Below, piece by piece: positions 15,670 through 22,380 of a DNA stretch of 35,235 nt; within the stretch, counting starts at the first letter, position 1, and every line of letters starts with the position of its first letter. The stretch spans positions 1-35,235 of the IMG/VR virus record IMGVR_UViG_3300042922_000614. One strand, 5' to 3'. The notes under the pieces were generated by a model. It did no database searches. It was not told the origin of the DNA and saw only the letters and a program-made list of their open reading frames with translations. The DNA is from a virus. A program made the position numbers and the translations under genes.

Positions 15670-16446
15670 TTATTCCACTTCTGAAGGATACTTATAATCT
15701 TTATCCATTATTGTTACAAGAACTAATTCTGAATTTATATGGTATATTCTCTTATCATCTGGTTTACACATAAAATCATTACATCTATGAATACTTCCAA
15801 TAGCATTGAGATTAATCTTTATTTCATTATTAGCTTGATCATAGAATGATACACATGGTATACCATCAACTATATGTGACGTATAATAGAAGCACTTAAT
15901 TTCTAAACTTACTAATACTGGATTGTCATAACTACAATTATCAGCATCATATCTTGATTGATATGAAAACCCACTAAGATTAATTTTAACTGGCTTACCT
16001 ATAAAATAATTTAAGTTTCCTATACTTTCTTTTGCATAAGAAAAATATAAAGGTTCTTCTTCAGCTTCAGCCTGATCAATAACAAATGGAGTTTCATCCA
16101 TGTTATTCATACTGAAGGTAATAAGGATTTCTTTATCATAGTCCTTACCAAGATACAATAAGACATCATATTTACCATACAGACCTTCTAATTTTAGTGG
16201 ATCATCCATATAATGGACTTCATATATTTGAGATAAATCCAATTTAAAGCATCCGGCTGTTTCTGCTCTGTCCTCTTCTGGATCATCAAAGAAAGTAGCT
16301 ATACCATCATGATAATAAATGTCACTGAAGCTTAATTCTGATTTCATCATTTCAGTTTCGTTGAATGGATAAGTTGTAATTCTTCCGTTAATTCTGTTGT
16401 TTTTTACTAAGTTAATAAAGCTTTCTTTAAAGTTGTTCTGTACCAT
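15670..16446 (-). CDS. Hypothetical replication-operon protein, 258 residues
   Basis: A soluble, acidic, beta-rich protein without a recognised domain. Acidic stretches occur at about 54-61 (DDPEEDRA) and 126-131 (AEAEEE). AGGAGG lies 8 nt before the ATG. It lies between the HNH gene and Rep in the same direction, so a replication, copy-control or nucleotide role is possible, but nothing is diagnostic. Its leader region carries a candidate opposite-strand small RNA. Confidence 0.7.
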   Translation of the reverse strand: MVQNNFKESFINLVKNNRINGRITTYPFNETEMMKSELSFSDIYYHDGIATFFDDPEEDRAETAGCFKLDLSQIYEVHYMDDPLKLEGLYGKYDVLLYLGKDYDKEILITFSMNNMDETPFVIDQAEAEEEPLYFSYAKESIGNLNYFIGKPVKINLSGFSYQSRYDADNCSYDNPVLVSLEIKCFYYTSHIVDGIPCVSFYDQANNEIKINLNAIGSIHRCNDFMCKPDDKRIYHINSELVLVTIMDKDYKYPSEVE

Positions 16447-16480
16447 TGTAAAATCCTCCTAAATTTTAATTAAATTTTAA

Positions 16481-16509
16481 TTGACTAACTAAGGGAGGTA
16501 TGGTATACT
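16481..16509 (+). promoter_or_regulatory. Plus-strand sigma-A promoter of a candidate small RNA, with operator half-site
   Basis: TTGACT (16481-16486), 17 nt, TATACT (16504-16509). The bases TATACTGTAT (16504-16513) equal the first ten of the 18-bp palindrome at 19012-19029. No plus-strand gene follows; a strong terminator lies about 55-90 bases downstream. Confidence 0.7.
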
Positions 16510-16522
16510 GTATTTATTCGAG

Positions 16523-16550
16523 ATACACATACATATACACATACCCATAT
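16523..16550. repeat. TACACATA repeat array B
   Basis: Contains TACACATACATATACACATACCCATA, two units of the array type found near the partition genes. It lies inside the candidate small RNA. Confidence 0.4.
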
Positions 16551-16561
16551 TGGGTAAACCA

Positions 16562-16597
16562 GTTTCCTGTGCTACCAACACATGGAGACTTTTTTTT
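16562..16597 (+). terminator. Strong plus-strand terminator
   Basis: GTTTCCTGTG (16562-16571) pairs with CACATGGAGAC (16579-16589; one bulge, one G-U) around a 7-nt loop and is followed directly by eight T residues. Its orientation is opposite to all neighbouring genes; the T-run is two lysine codons near the end of the HNH gene. Confidence 0.8.
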
Positions 16598-17168
16598 GCG
16601 AATTTTCTGTCAATGATAAACCCATCCCTTTCTTAATAGATGATACTAACAATTCAATTTCTGTTTCTGTGTATTCTTGGTGTGCTTTTAGATATTGCCT
16701 ATAAGCTTCTTTATCTACACTATTTCCTTTGTTTAAATTACATTTGTAACAAGTTCCTTGCAGATTTTTTAATTCTGTTTTACCACCCAATGAAACAGGT
16801 ATTATGTGATCTATAGTCATAAAATCATCATAGTTATAATTTTCTATCTGCAATTTCTTACCACAAATTGAGCATATACCGCCTGATTTTTCATAAAGCT
16901 TTTTTCTTATTTTTCTTCTTCGTAATGAACTTTGACTAACTTCTGGTTTACAGCAAACATCACATTCAATTTCATTTAATCCATATGATAAAGCTGTTAA
17001 GTAATCGGCATAACCGTCTTTAATATAATACCTTGGAGTTATTACGATAATCTTTTGTAAACGATTATGTATTTTGTAATAATCCATATGTTGTTGCAAC
17101 TTTTCCAGTCTTGGTGGTGTCTGCTTAAACATATAAGGTACTTTCAGTTCTGAAATAGAAACTACCAA
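16572..17168 (-). CDS. ParB-like domain fused to an HNH endonuclease
   Basis: A 198-residue protein. Residues 4-70 (SISELKVPYMFKQTPPRLEK ... IKDGYADYLTALSYGLNEIE) follow the ParB/sulfiredoxin-like pattern, in which a list of preferences ends in D-G-x-x-R/D-x-x-A. Residues 95-152 are an HNH domain: CSICG and CYKCN (Cys99, 102, 140, 143) hold zinc, and TIDHIIPVSLGG supplies the catalytic Asp120-His121. The start is a TTG at 17168 with AGGGGG 8 nt upstream; the longer frame would overlap the previous gene. It is in the replication operon. It could nick DNA at the origin, support packaging (phage HNH proteins often aid terminase), or act as a homing nuclease. The gene is not next to TerL, which favours a replication role. 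Confidence 0.8.
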   Translation of the reverse strand: MVVSISELKVPYMFKQTPPRLEKLQQHMDYYKIHNRLQKIIVITPRYYIKDGYADYLTALSYGLNEIECDVCCKPEVSQSSLRRRKIRKKLYEKSGGICSICGKKLQIENYNYDDFMTIDHIIPVSLGGKTELKNLQGTCYKCNLNKGNSVDKEAYRQYLKAHQEYTETEIELLVSSIKKGMGLSLTENSQKKVSMCW

Positions 17169-17181
17169 TATAAACACCCCC

Positions 17182-17523
17182 TTAGTGATTAACAACTCCT
17201 TTAATAATTACCTTACCATCTGGAAAAGTTAATTCATATTCAGTTGAGCTGCATCTTGTGATAGTGACATTGTTATAAAAGAATCCCATAATCACATATT
17301 CATTTTTTAAGATATCGTCGTTTAAATCATAACAACAAGCAATTTCACCTTCGATATCAATATGCAACCCCTCCACTATCATTTCTTTAGTACCAGACTT
17401 AGGAAAAGTTTCATTGATCTTGAATTTTTCAATTCCTGTCTGCCAAATTAATAGTTCTAAATCTTCTTGTAGTTCCTCGATGTCAATTTTTCTTACTTCA
17501 TAATCTTTTTTTGTTTCTGTCAT
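17182..17523 (-). CDS. Hypothetical protein, 113 residues
   Basis: A small acidic protein, likely alpha/beta (EELQEDLELLIWQTGIEKF, then beta-like stretches ending in FPDGKVIIKGVVNH). The ATG at 17523 has AGAGGA 7 nt upstream and is preferred to the ATG six codons earlier. It is first in the replication operon, just beyond the right end of the TnpB element. No family is recognised. A weak promoter could lie in the 60 bases upstream, but I cannot support one. Confidence 0.65.
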   Translation of the reverse strand: MTETKKDYEVRKIDIEELQEDLELLIWQTGIEKFKINETFPKSGTKEMIVEGLHIDIEGEIACCYDLNDDILKNEYVIMGFFYNNVTITRCSSTEYELTFPDGKVIIKGVVNH

Positions 17524-17639
17524 TTGAAATCCTCTTTTCATATTTTATATGTGAAGTTACTTTTTCAAGTAAGCTTATCACCACTTTCAAGATTTCTTAT
17601 GTTAGGTTTAGTCAATAGATAAAGAATTTTAATTTCCCT

Positions 17640-17748
17640 TTCTTTGGACTCCTCATCACTAAAGTGACGAGATTCCTACTTCACAGACTTCGTAATCTCC
17701 ATCTCCATAGGCGTAACTTCCTGTAGTTCCTACAGTAGTATTATATTT
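17640..17748 (-). ncRNA. Probable right end and omega-RNA 3' region of the TnpB element
   Basis: Directly after the tnpB stop codon are two hairpins typical of IS200/IS605-type ends: CTGTAG-GAA-CTACAG (17721-17735) and an 8-bp stem CTCGTCAC/GTGATGAG with a 4-nt loop (17652-17671). In TnpB systems the guide RNA overlaps the 3' end of tnpB and the element's right end, and the guide is the flanking DNA beyond it. The exact end is not certain; it probably lies near 17640-17650. Confidence 0.5.
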
Positions 17749-18867
17749 TTAAGCACTTAGCAGTCTAAGTCCTTCGTTTAATATATTAGTCGCAGCGTTA
17801 TCATCTCTACCGTGAACAGCATGACACTCTGGACATTCCCATTCTCTAACAGAAAGATTTTTGACTTCTACATTCTTATATCCACATACACTACAAATTT
17901 GACTAGATGCAAAATAAGAATTTATTTGCTGAACAGTTTTATCATTCCAATCTGCTTTATATTGCAGTTGTCTTACAAACTCACTCCACGAACCATCACT
18001 GATTGATTTTGCCAACTTATGATTTTTAACCATATTCTTTACTTTCAATGTTTCTAAGCAAATCACATCGTAGTCTTGAATTATCTTAGTAGAAGTTTTG
18101 TGTAAAAAGTCTTTTCTCTGGTTTGCAATTTTCTCATGTTGTCTAGCCACCTTAATTCTTGCTTTGTTTCTATTAGAACTACCAATTGTTTTTCTTGATA
18201 ATACCTTTTGAAGTCTAGCAAGCTTCTTTTCTGATTTTCTTAAATACTTTGGATTTTCAATATGCTGACCATCAGAAGTAATAGCAAATTCTTTTATTCC
18301 TAAATCTATACCAATTGAATTTACAGTTGATGAATACTTTAGAATTTCAACTTCTGTACAACACACTGATACATAATATTTTTCAGATGGTTCTTGAGAG
18401 ATAGTAGCATTTATTATTCTACCTTCTAATCCACGAGATACTTTACATTTTACTAATCCAAGTTTAGGTAGTTTGATTTTTCCATCTAATACTTGTATGT
18501 TTCCATTTGTGTACTTTGTCTTGTATGATTTATGATAATTCTTCTTTGACTTGAATTTTGGAAATCCTTGATTATTATTTCCTTTTTTAACTTCACGAAA
18601 GAAATTTTGATAAGCCATATCCAAGTCTTTAAGAGAAGATAAGAGTGAATTACAATCAACGTATTTAAGCCATAATAAATTGCTTTTTAATTTTGTTAAA
18701 TCAGCACTACAAGCATTGTAATTCATAGTTAACTTATCTTGCTGATAAAGCTCTATGCGTTTTGCTAGATAATGATTATATACAAATCTGCAACAACCAA
18801 ATGTTTTCTGAATTATTAATTCTTGTTCTTTATTTGGATATATCCTAAATTTATAAGCCTTTTCCGT
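17749..18867 (-). CDS. tnpB: TnpB RNA-guided nuclease (IS200/IS605 family, solo)
   Basis: A 372-residue TnpB of usual length. The RuvC-like catalytic residues are intact: Asp188 in GIDLGIKEF, Glu272 in ICLETLKV and Asp355 in [10 protein letters not shown]. The zinc finger has Cys325, Cys328, Cys345 and Cys348. It cuts DNA next to an element-specific motif, guided by an RNA made from its own 3' end. No tnpA is present, so it is an IS1341-like solo element. The start is odd: AGGAGG sits 8 nt before an ACG (18865-18867), where a single change from ATG would explain everything. An in-frame GTG lies on top of the ribosome site and is a poor start. The gene may thus be weakly expressed. Confidence 0.9.
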   Translation of the reverse strand, partial: TEKAYKFRIYPNKEQELIIQKTFGCCRFVYNHYLAKRIELYQQDKLTMNYNACSADLTKLKSNLLWLKYVDCNSLLSSLKDLDMAYQNFFREVKKGNNNQGFPKFKSKKNYHKSYKTKYTNGNIQVLDGKIKLPKLGLVKCKVSRGLEGRIINATISQEPSEKYYVSVCCTEVEILKYSSTVNSIGIDLGIKEFAITSDGQHIENPKYLRKSEKKLARLQKVLSRKTIGSSNRNKARIKVARQHEKIANQRKDFLHKTSTKIIQDYDVICLETLKVKNMVKNHKLAKSISDGSWSEFVRQLQYKADWNDKTVQQINSYFASSQICSVCGYKNVEVKNLSVREWECPECHAVHGRDDNAATNILNEGLRLLSA

Positions 18868-18894
18868 TGTATTCACCTCCTCTCTATAATTTAA

Positions 18895-18926
18895 GTATAT
18901 CACTACTTAATTACTCAGTCAAGTAC
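18895..18926 (-). promoter_or_regulatory. Promoter of tnpB
   Basis: On the minus strand TTGACT, a 17-nt spacer and TATACT lie shortly before the GAGAGGAGG ribosome site of tnpB. The match to the sigma-A consensus is good, so the gene is probably transcribed. Confidence 0.65.
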
Positions 18927-19002
18927 TTTATAAGTATTTTCTAATTTAATTTTAAAGTAATTGCAAAGTAATTTTAATATTACTTATTATTTAATTTTTT
19001 TC

Positions 19003-19031
19003 TTGACTATTTATACTGTATACAGTATATT
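19003..19031 (+). promoter_or_regulatory. Promoter and 18-bp operator of the repressor-like gene
   Basis: TTGACT (19003-19008), 17 nt, TATATT (19026-19031). A perfect 18-bp palindrome, TATACTGTATACAGTATA (19012-19029), fills the spacer and covers the -10 box. This is the usual design of an autoregulated phage repressor gene. Confidence 0.82.
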
Positions 19032-19070
19032 ATTAGTATATATTATGTATGAAAGGAGTGTCATTATAAA

Positions 19071-19697
19071 ATGATACCTAATAAAATTGAATTAACTAGA
19101 GGAATTAAGAATATTATTATTAATTGCAGAAAGGACACAGGCTTATCTTCTTATGATTTTTCAGTTAAAATCGGTAAATCTAAATATTGGTTTGCAAATC
19201 TTGAAACTGGGAAATCTAAATTTATAACAAAAGATGATTTATTTACAATAGTAAAAAGTGTTAAGGATATAGACGATGAAAAGATAGAAATAATGATTGA
19301 AAATGTATTAAATGATAATACTCAAATGATAAATGATAAACCAATTGAAATAATTGCTCCCTCTTCTGAAGAAAAAGGTAAAGATTATTTTGAAGAATAT
19401 AATAAAGTTAAAGACGATATTATGGCTGGATTTGATATTATATTTAAAAATATTGAAGACAAAGAATATACTATAAAATTATTAAAACGGTTAAAAAATA
19501 ACATGCATACTGATCTAGGATATTCGCTTAGTATTTTTTCCTTACCATGGTGTCATTTATCGAATTTAGATAAAGAGAAAAAAGTTAAGATTATTAACGA
19601 TATTTTTGAAATGATTAAACAAAATGGTCATGAATGTGCCGATTGTAAATCTTGTAAAGATAAAAATAATTCTCATGATGAAGATGAAGAATGTTAA
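19071..19697 (+). CDS. Repressor-like HTH regulator with C-terminal cysteine cluster
   Basis: The only gene on the plus strand, 208 residues. Residues about 10-60 form an XRE-type helix-turn-helix (GLSSYDFSVKIGKSKYWFAN). The middle is helical, and the C-terminus carries HECADCKSCKDKNNSHDEDEEC, a possible metal- or redox-binding site. No peptidase (LexA-like) domain is seen. AAAGGAG lies 12 nt before the ATG. It has an autoregulatory palindrome in its promoter and a terminator after it. Its opposite orientation to all phage genes fits the lysogeny repressor of the element. Related half-sites lie in the resolvase and small-RNA promoters. Confidence 0.75.
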   Translation: MIPNKIELTRGIKNIIINCRKDTGLSSYDFSVKIGKSKYWFANLETGKSKFITKDDLFTIVKSVKDIDDEKIEIMIENVLNDNTQMINDKPIEIIAPSSEEKGKDYFEEYNKVKDDIMAGFDIIFKNIEDKEYTIKLLKRLKNNMHTDLGYSLSIFSLPWCHLSNLDKEKKVKIINDIFEMIKQNGHECADCKSCKDKNNSHDEDEEC

Positions 19698-19718
19698 AAT
19701 TGCAGCTAAAATAAAAGG

Positions 19719-19749
19719 TAGACCGGAAGTAAATGTTCGGTCTATTTTT
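19719..19749 (+). terminator. Terminator of the repressor-like gene
   Basis: TAGACCG (19719-19725) pairs with CGGTCTA (19738-19744), with two further A-T pairs past a bulged G, and is followed by TTTTTA. Confidence 0.8.
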
Positions 19750-19830
19750 ATGCTTATTTATATGTAATTTAGCTTCTATTTAAGGCTAGGAGCGTTCAAA
19801 ATCCATAATAGGATAAATACTATACCTTCA

Positions 19831-19860
19831 GCTTAAAACGGCTTAAAATGGCTTATAAAT
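19831..19860. repeat. Three tandem 10-bp repeats (GCTTAAAAYG)
   Basis: GCTTAAAACG, GCTTAAAATG and GCTTATAAAT lie head to tail. Short AT-rich tandem repeats beside partition or replication genes often bind initiators or help melt DNA. No function is proven. Confidence 0.5.
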
Positions 19861-19870
19861 TAATGTTTTT

Positions 19871-19930
19871 CATGTGGTTATTTATATACACATATTTATA
19901 TGTATGTTTGTATGTATATTTATATGTATG
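19871..19930. repeat. AT-rich TATGTATA repeat array C
   Basis: Starts with the near-palindrome TATACACATATTTATATGTATG, then further TATGTATATTTATATGTATG units. It is the same pattern as the arrays before the RHH and ParA genes. Confidence 0.5.
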
Positions 19931-19931
19931 G

Positions 19932-20191
19932 TTCGGTGAATAGGCTTATTTACTGCCTTTATGATGATTTTAATATATTTAATGTCTATTTCTCATTTCT
20001 AAAATCTAAGAAATGTCTTATTTTTCAAGGTTCTACCGAACATGATACCGAATCTAAAACACCTATTTTAATATATCTTGATATTATTTGTAAAATCGAT
20101 TTATTCTACTACTGTAGTTCGATTACTCTATTTTCCTATGTTAGGTATGAGTAAAACAGATAGGGTTTTTTTGCAGTAAATTAAGTTCGGT
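19932..20191. repeat. TTCGGT motif cluster in the gene-free region
   Basis: TTCGGT or its complement ACCGAA occurs at 19736, 19932, 20035, 20047, 20186 and 21065. Two copies form a 12-bp period (TACCGAA-catga-TACCGAA, 20034-20052). In such AT-rich DNA fewer than one copy is expected in 1.5 kb. It could be an iteron or operator. The rest of this span (19932-20240) shows no credible gene. Confidence 0.4.
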
Positions 20192-20246
20192 AATAATGTA
20201 ATTATACCCCAGTGGTTTACATAATATATTATTTTTATTTTATCTA

Positions 20247-20274
20247 TTGACTATATCTAGCATTAGAATATAAT
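20247..20274 (+). promoter_or_regulatory. Plus-strand promoter of a candidate structured RNA
   Basis: TTGACT (20247-20252), a 16-nt spacer and a perfect TATAAT (20269-20274). The sequence turns abruptly GC-richer at the expected start (GGGGAAAGG at 20280). Confidence 0.7.
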
Positions 20275-20279
20275 CCATA

Positions 20280-20441
20280 GGGGAAAGGAAACGGCTGTCT
20301 GGATATGGGCAGATTTCACCTACTCGCTAGGAATAAGCAAAATCTGTCTCACTCATACAATCCACTTTTTCAGAGGTATCCGTATGCCTTGGAGTGATGC
20401 AACAATCTATGATCTGCAAGTGCTGCCTTGCCATAGTTTTA
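20280..20441 (+). ncRNA. Candidate structured RNA of about 160 nt
   Basis: Follows a good promoter, has no open frame, and is markedly more GC-rich than its surroundings. It can fold into three successive units: GGCAGATTT/AAATCTGTC (one G-U pair) enclosing CCTA/TAGG; TCACTC/GAGTGA enclosing CATAC/GTATG; and CTATG-GCAAG/CTTGC-CATAG (20407-20436), followed by TTTT. I do not recognise the family. It could be a copy-control, packaging or polymerase-binding RNA. Confidence 0.55.
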
Positions 20442-20454
20442 ATAGTTATCCCAT

Positions 20455-20500
20455 ATTTATATGTATAAACATATGTACATTAATACACATACATATAAAC
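20455..20500. repeat. AT-rich TATGTATA/TACACATA repeat array D
   Basis: Contains TATATGTATAAACATATGTACA, then TACACATACATATAAACAC. It is the same family as arrays A-C, E and F, and lies just after the candidate structured RNA. Confidence 0.45.
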
Positions 20501-20540
20501 ACCCACAACCCTAACTACTAACCTTTTCAAGTTATTACTA

Positions 20541-20800
20541 TGTACCGTAATCTTTCGATTACCAGTGTGGTTCACGTTCTGCAACGCTGTTCCCCCGTCC
20601 TCTGCTCTTAACCTTGTCAACCTTTGTCCAAAAGGACAAACCTTGATTTAGGCTTATTGAGGTCTTGATTGGACTTTTAACCCCTTTGGTATTGGTATTG
20701 TGATAGACACACATTACCCACCCCATAGACTCTCTGCGTTGGCTCTATGACACCGCTTTTATTTATCGTGAAGTAAGGCTAACCCACGTAAGACTATATG
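20541..20800. other. GC-richer, hairpin-rich gene-free stretch
   Basis: No gene is seen. The sequence is much richer in G+C than the rest and contains short perfect hairpins: GTAATC-TTTC-GATTAC, TTTGTCC-AAAA-GGACAAA (20624-20641) and CATAGA/TCTATG (about 20724-20750). Structured, GC-rich DNA beside a partition operon could be an origin or another RNA. No promoter of its own is visible. Confidence 0.4.
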
Positions 20801-20894
20801 AAATTGTAAAAAAGCATGAATTTAATAGGAGTTACATAACCTTATTTTTCAAAAAGATTGATGTATCCCTGACGATTTATGTATTTTTGACAAT

Positions 20895-20927
20895 AAAAAA
20901 AGGTCTAGATATACTAATATCCAGACC
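20895..20927 (-). terminator. Terminator of the partition operon
   Basis: On the minus strand GGTCTGGATAT pairs with ATATCTAGACC (11 positions, one mismatch), with a 4-nt loop and seven T residues. It lies 320 bases after the ParB-like gene, at the end of its transcript. Confidence 0.8.
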
Positions 20928-20955
20928 AATAATTTAAAATTTCATAAATTATATA

Positions 20956-20984
20956 TTGATTTTTACGCTTGTAGATGCTATTAT
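20956..20984 (+). promoter_or_regulatory. Plus-strand promoter of a second candidate RNA
   Basis: TTGATT (20956-20961), 17 nt, TATTAT (20979-20984). It points against the partition operon. Confidence 0.55.
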
Positions 20985-20990
20985 ATATGT

Positions 20991-21130
20991 AGTTATTCAA
21001 AACTACACAATAAAGGTGCGTTTAATCGTTGCTGGTGTGATAGTAGTGTATCATTCAGTAATTGTTCGGTCGCCAAACCTTGCAATACCTTAACCATAAG
21101 CATTTCACAATAGTTGTGAAGTGCTTTTTT
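20991..21130 (+). ncRNA. Candidate RNA of about 140 nt antisense to the partition operon tail
   Basis: Bounded by the promoter at 20956-20984 and the terminator at 21098-21130. It begins with a hairpin GTAGTT/AACTAC and has a second, TGATA/TATCA. It is complementary to the 3' untranslated part of the ParA/RHH transcript. A short GTG-led frame within it encodes about 25 hydrophobic residues but lacks a spaced ribosome site, so a type I toxin is possible but weakly supported. Confidence 0.5.
21098..21130 (+). terminator. Plus-strand terminator near the ParB-like gene
   Basis: AAGCATTTCACAA pairs with TTGTGAAGTGCTT (13 pairs, one G-U) around TAG, followed by TTTT and CTT. A very stable terminator with no plus-strand gene before it. 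Confidence 0.85.
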
Positions 21131-21246
21131 CTTATTAAGTTTGTCATTAATGTAATTATATATGCATAATATATATTTTGCAAGTAAAAATGTGAATAAC
21201 TTTTCTAAATTAGCTAAATTTTTGAAATGTTATCCACATTATTATT

Positions 21247-21561
21247 TTATCCTTTAATTTTTTTGTAAGCTTCGATATAATTCTGAGACTCTTCAGTTTT
21301 GCTATATTCAATCAATATCTGGTTAATTAGGTTATTTGACTTAGTTCCTTTCATTACCGCTATTCTTTCAATATCTTCAGCTACGGAAGGATAAACAAGT
21401 AAATTCAACCTTTTTGACTTTGTTTCAACAACTGGTATAGTTAATTCCTTTTCAGCTTTATATTGATTATTAGCTTCATTTTCATCTAATTCAGCTATTG
21501 GATCTATATTACTAATATAATTCATACTTGGATTTTTAACCTTGTTTTTATCAAATGCCAT
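21247..21561 (-). CDS. ParB-like partition protein with ribbon-helix-helix domain
   Basis: A 104-residue protein with a disordered, acidic N-terminal half and a C-terminal ribbon-helix-helix fold (KRLNLLVYPSVAEDIERIAV, then a second helix NNLINQILIEYSK). In type Ib partition systems a small RHH protein after ParA binds centromere repeats and stimulates ParA; the N-terminal tail often does the stimulation. It starts two bases after the ParA stop codon, with AGGTG upstream, so the pair is coupled. The TATGTGTA arrays are its likely sites. Confidence 0.75.
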   Translation of the reverse strand: MAFDKNKVKNPSMNYISNIDPIAELDENEANNQYKAEKELTIPVVETKSKRLNLLVYPSVAEDIERIAVMKGTKSNNLINQILIEYSKTEESQNYIEAYKKIKG

Positions 21562-21562
21562 A

Positions 21563-22321
21563 TTATTTCACCTCGCTTAAAATTTCCTCTGTAAGTTCCA
21601 TGTAGTTAATAAATGGCTTACAATCAGGTGCATAAGACTTTAATGTTACTTGCATTCCTTGTGCTTCTTTTACCTTAACAGACTCGCTTATTTTTGTATT
21701 AAATATCTTGGTATTCATTTCTTTGGCTGCATCCTCAACCATTTCACTAACAGTCTTGTTTAAGTTGGTACGGTCTGAATACTTAACAAGCAATAATCCA
21801 AGTATTTGTAAATCCTTATTACAATACTTTCTTACCGTCTCTATGTTCTGATATAGCTGTCCTAGACCTTGTAAACTGAAGAATGAAGCTTCAGTTGGTA
21901 TTAAAGTATAATTAGCACATGTTAAGCTATTTACTGTCAATATTCCTAACGATGGTGGAGTATCAATAATAATGTAATCATAGACATTAAGAACCGGCTC
22001 CAATGCATCTTTTAGAATATATTCACGTCCTGTCTTTGTAAACTCCTGTTCTGCTCCTGATAATAGAATATTTGAAGGTATGATATCAAATTCTTCTAAG
22101 GAAACAATAGCTTCATCAATCTTACAATTACCTCTTAAAACCTCATATAAGGTCTTTTCTGAACTCTCTACACCACAAGCATAGGATAAGTTACTTTGAG
22201 GATCAGAGTCAATCAGTAATACTTTATTGCCTTTAGTATTAAGGCAGCTACCTAAATTAATGGAGGTCGTTGTCTTAGCACAACCGCCTTTTTGAATATT
22301 TACAGAAATTATCTTAGCCAT
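21563..22321 (-). CDS. parA: ParA partition ATPase
   Basis: A 252-residue ParA/Soj-type ATPase that moves plasmid copies to daughter cells. It has the deviant Walker A motif KGGCAKTT (11-18) with its signature lysine, the IDSDPQSNLS loop after it, and IIIDTPPSLG as Walker B. There is no N-terminal DNA-binding domain, as in type Ib systems. The start at 22321 has AAAGGTG upstream; the longer frame only translates repeat array E. It is followed by the RHH partner. Confidence 0.95.
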   Translation of the reverse strand: MAKIISVNIQKGGCAKTTTSINLGSCLNTKGNKVLLIDSDPQSNLSYACGVESSEKTLYEVLRGNCKIDEAIVSLEEFDIIPSNILLSGAEQEFTKTGREYILKDALEPVLNVYDYIIIDTPPSLGILTVNSLTCANYTLIPTEASFFSLQGLGQLYQNIETVRKYCNKDLQILGLLLVKYSDRTNLNKTVSEMVEDAAKEMNTKIFNTKISESVKVKEAQGMQVTLKSYAPDCKPFINYMELTEEILSEVK

Positions 22322-22334
22322 ATTATCACCTTTC

Positions 22335-22375
22335 TTATACATATATTTATACATATAGTTGTGTGTACATGTATT
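22335..22375. repeat. Repeat array E in the parA leader
   Basis: Contains TTATACATATATTTATACATATAG and TGTGTGTACATGTAT directly upstream of the parA ribosome site. RHH partition proteins often bind such repeats to repress their own operon. Confidence 0.5.
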
Positions 22376-22380
22376 AATCT

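Larger units (their letters stand above)
16516..16597 (+). ncRNA. Candidate small RNA of about 80 nt, opposite to the replication operon
   Basis: Delimited by the promoter at 16481-16509 and a strong terminator ending at T8 (16590-16597). It includes repeat array B (TACACATACATATACACATA) and a small hairpin ACCCA-TAT-TGGGT. It is complementary to the end of the HNH gene and the gap before the 258-residue gene, as expected for a counter-transcribed regulator of a replication operon. No open frame of note is inside. Existence and function are inferred from signals only. Confidence 0.55.
17640..18960 (-). mobile_element. Solo-TnpB insertion element (IS200/IS605-like), ends approximate
   Basis: TnpB plus its hairpin-rich 3' end and an AT-rich left region with an imperfect hairpin (AATACTTATAAAGTACTT, near 18925-18942). 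It separates the plus-strand regulator from the replication operon. Boundaries are guesses from hairpins, because elements of this family leave no target duplication. Confidence 0.45.

Noticed and set aside
17749-18867. TnpB-derived nuclease-dead repressor (TldR-like)
   Set aside because: All three RuvC acidic residues and the zinc cysteines are present, so it is an active-type TnpB.
19831-19930. CRISPR array
   Set aside because: Repeats are too short, spacers are absent and there are no cas genes; they are tandem AT-rich repeats.
19900-20154. 84-codon plus-strand frame in the gene-free region
   Set aside because: It begins inside an AT-rich repeat array, lacks a ribosome site, is composed of unstructured aromatic residues and overlaps the TTCGGT repeats; it looks like chance.
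20541-20800. tRNA gene or fragment in the GC-rich region
   Set aside because: I could not find a cloverleaf or a T-loop (GTTCGANTC) in register; only small isolated hairpins.
21018-21096. Short hydrophobic frame within the antisense RNA (possible type I toxin)
   Set aside because: GTG start without a spaced Shine-Dalgarno and no match to toxin families I know; kept only as a remark on the RNA.
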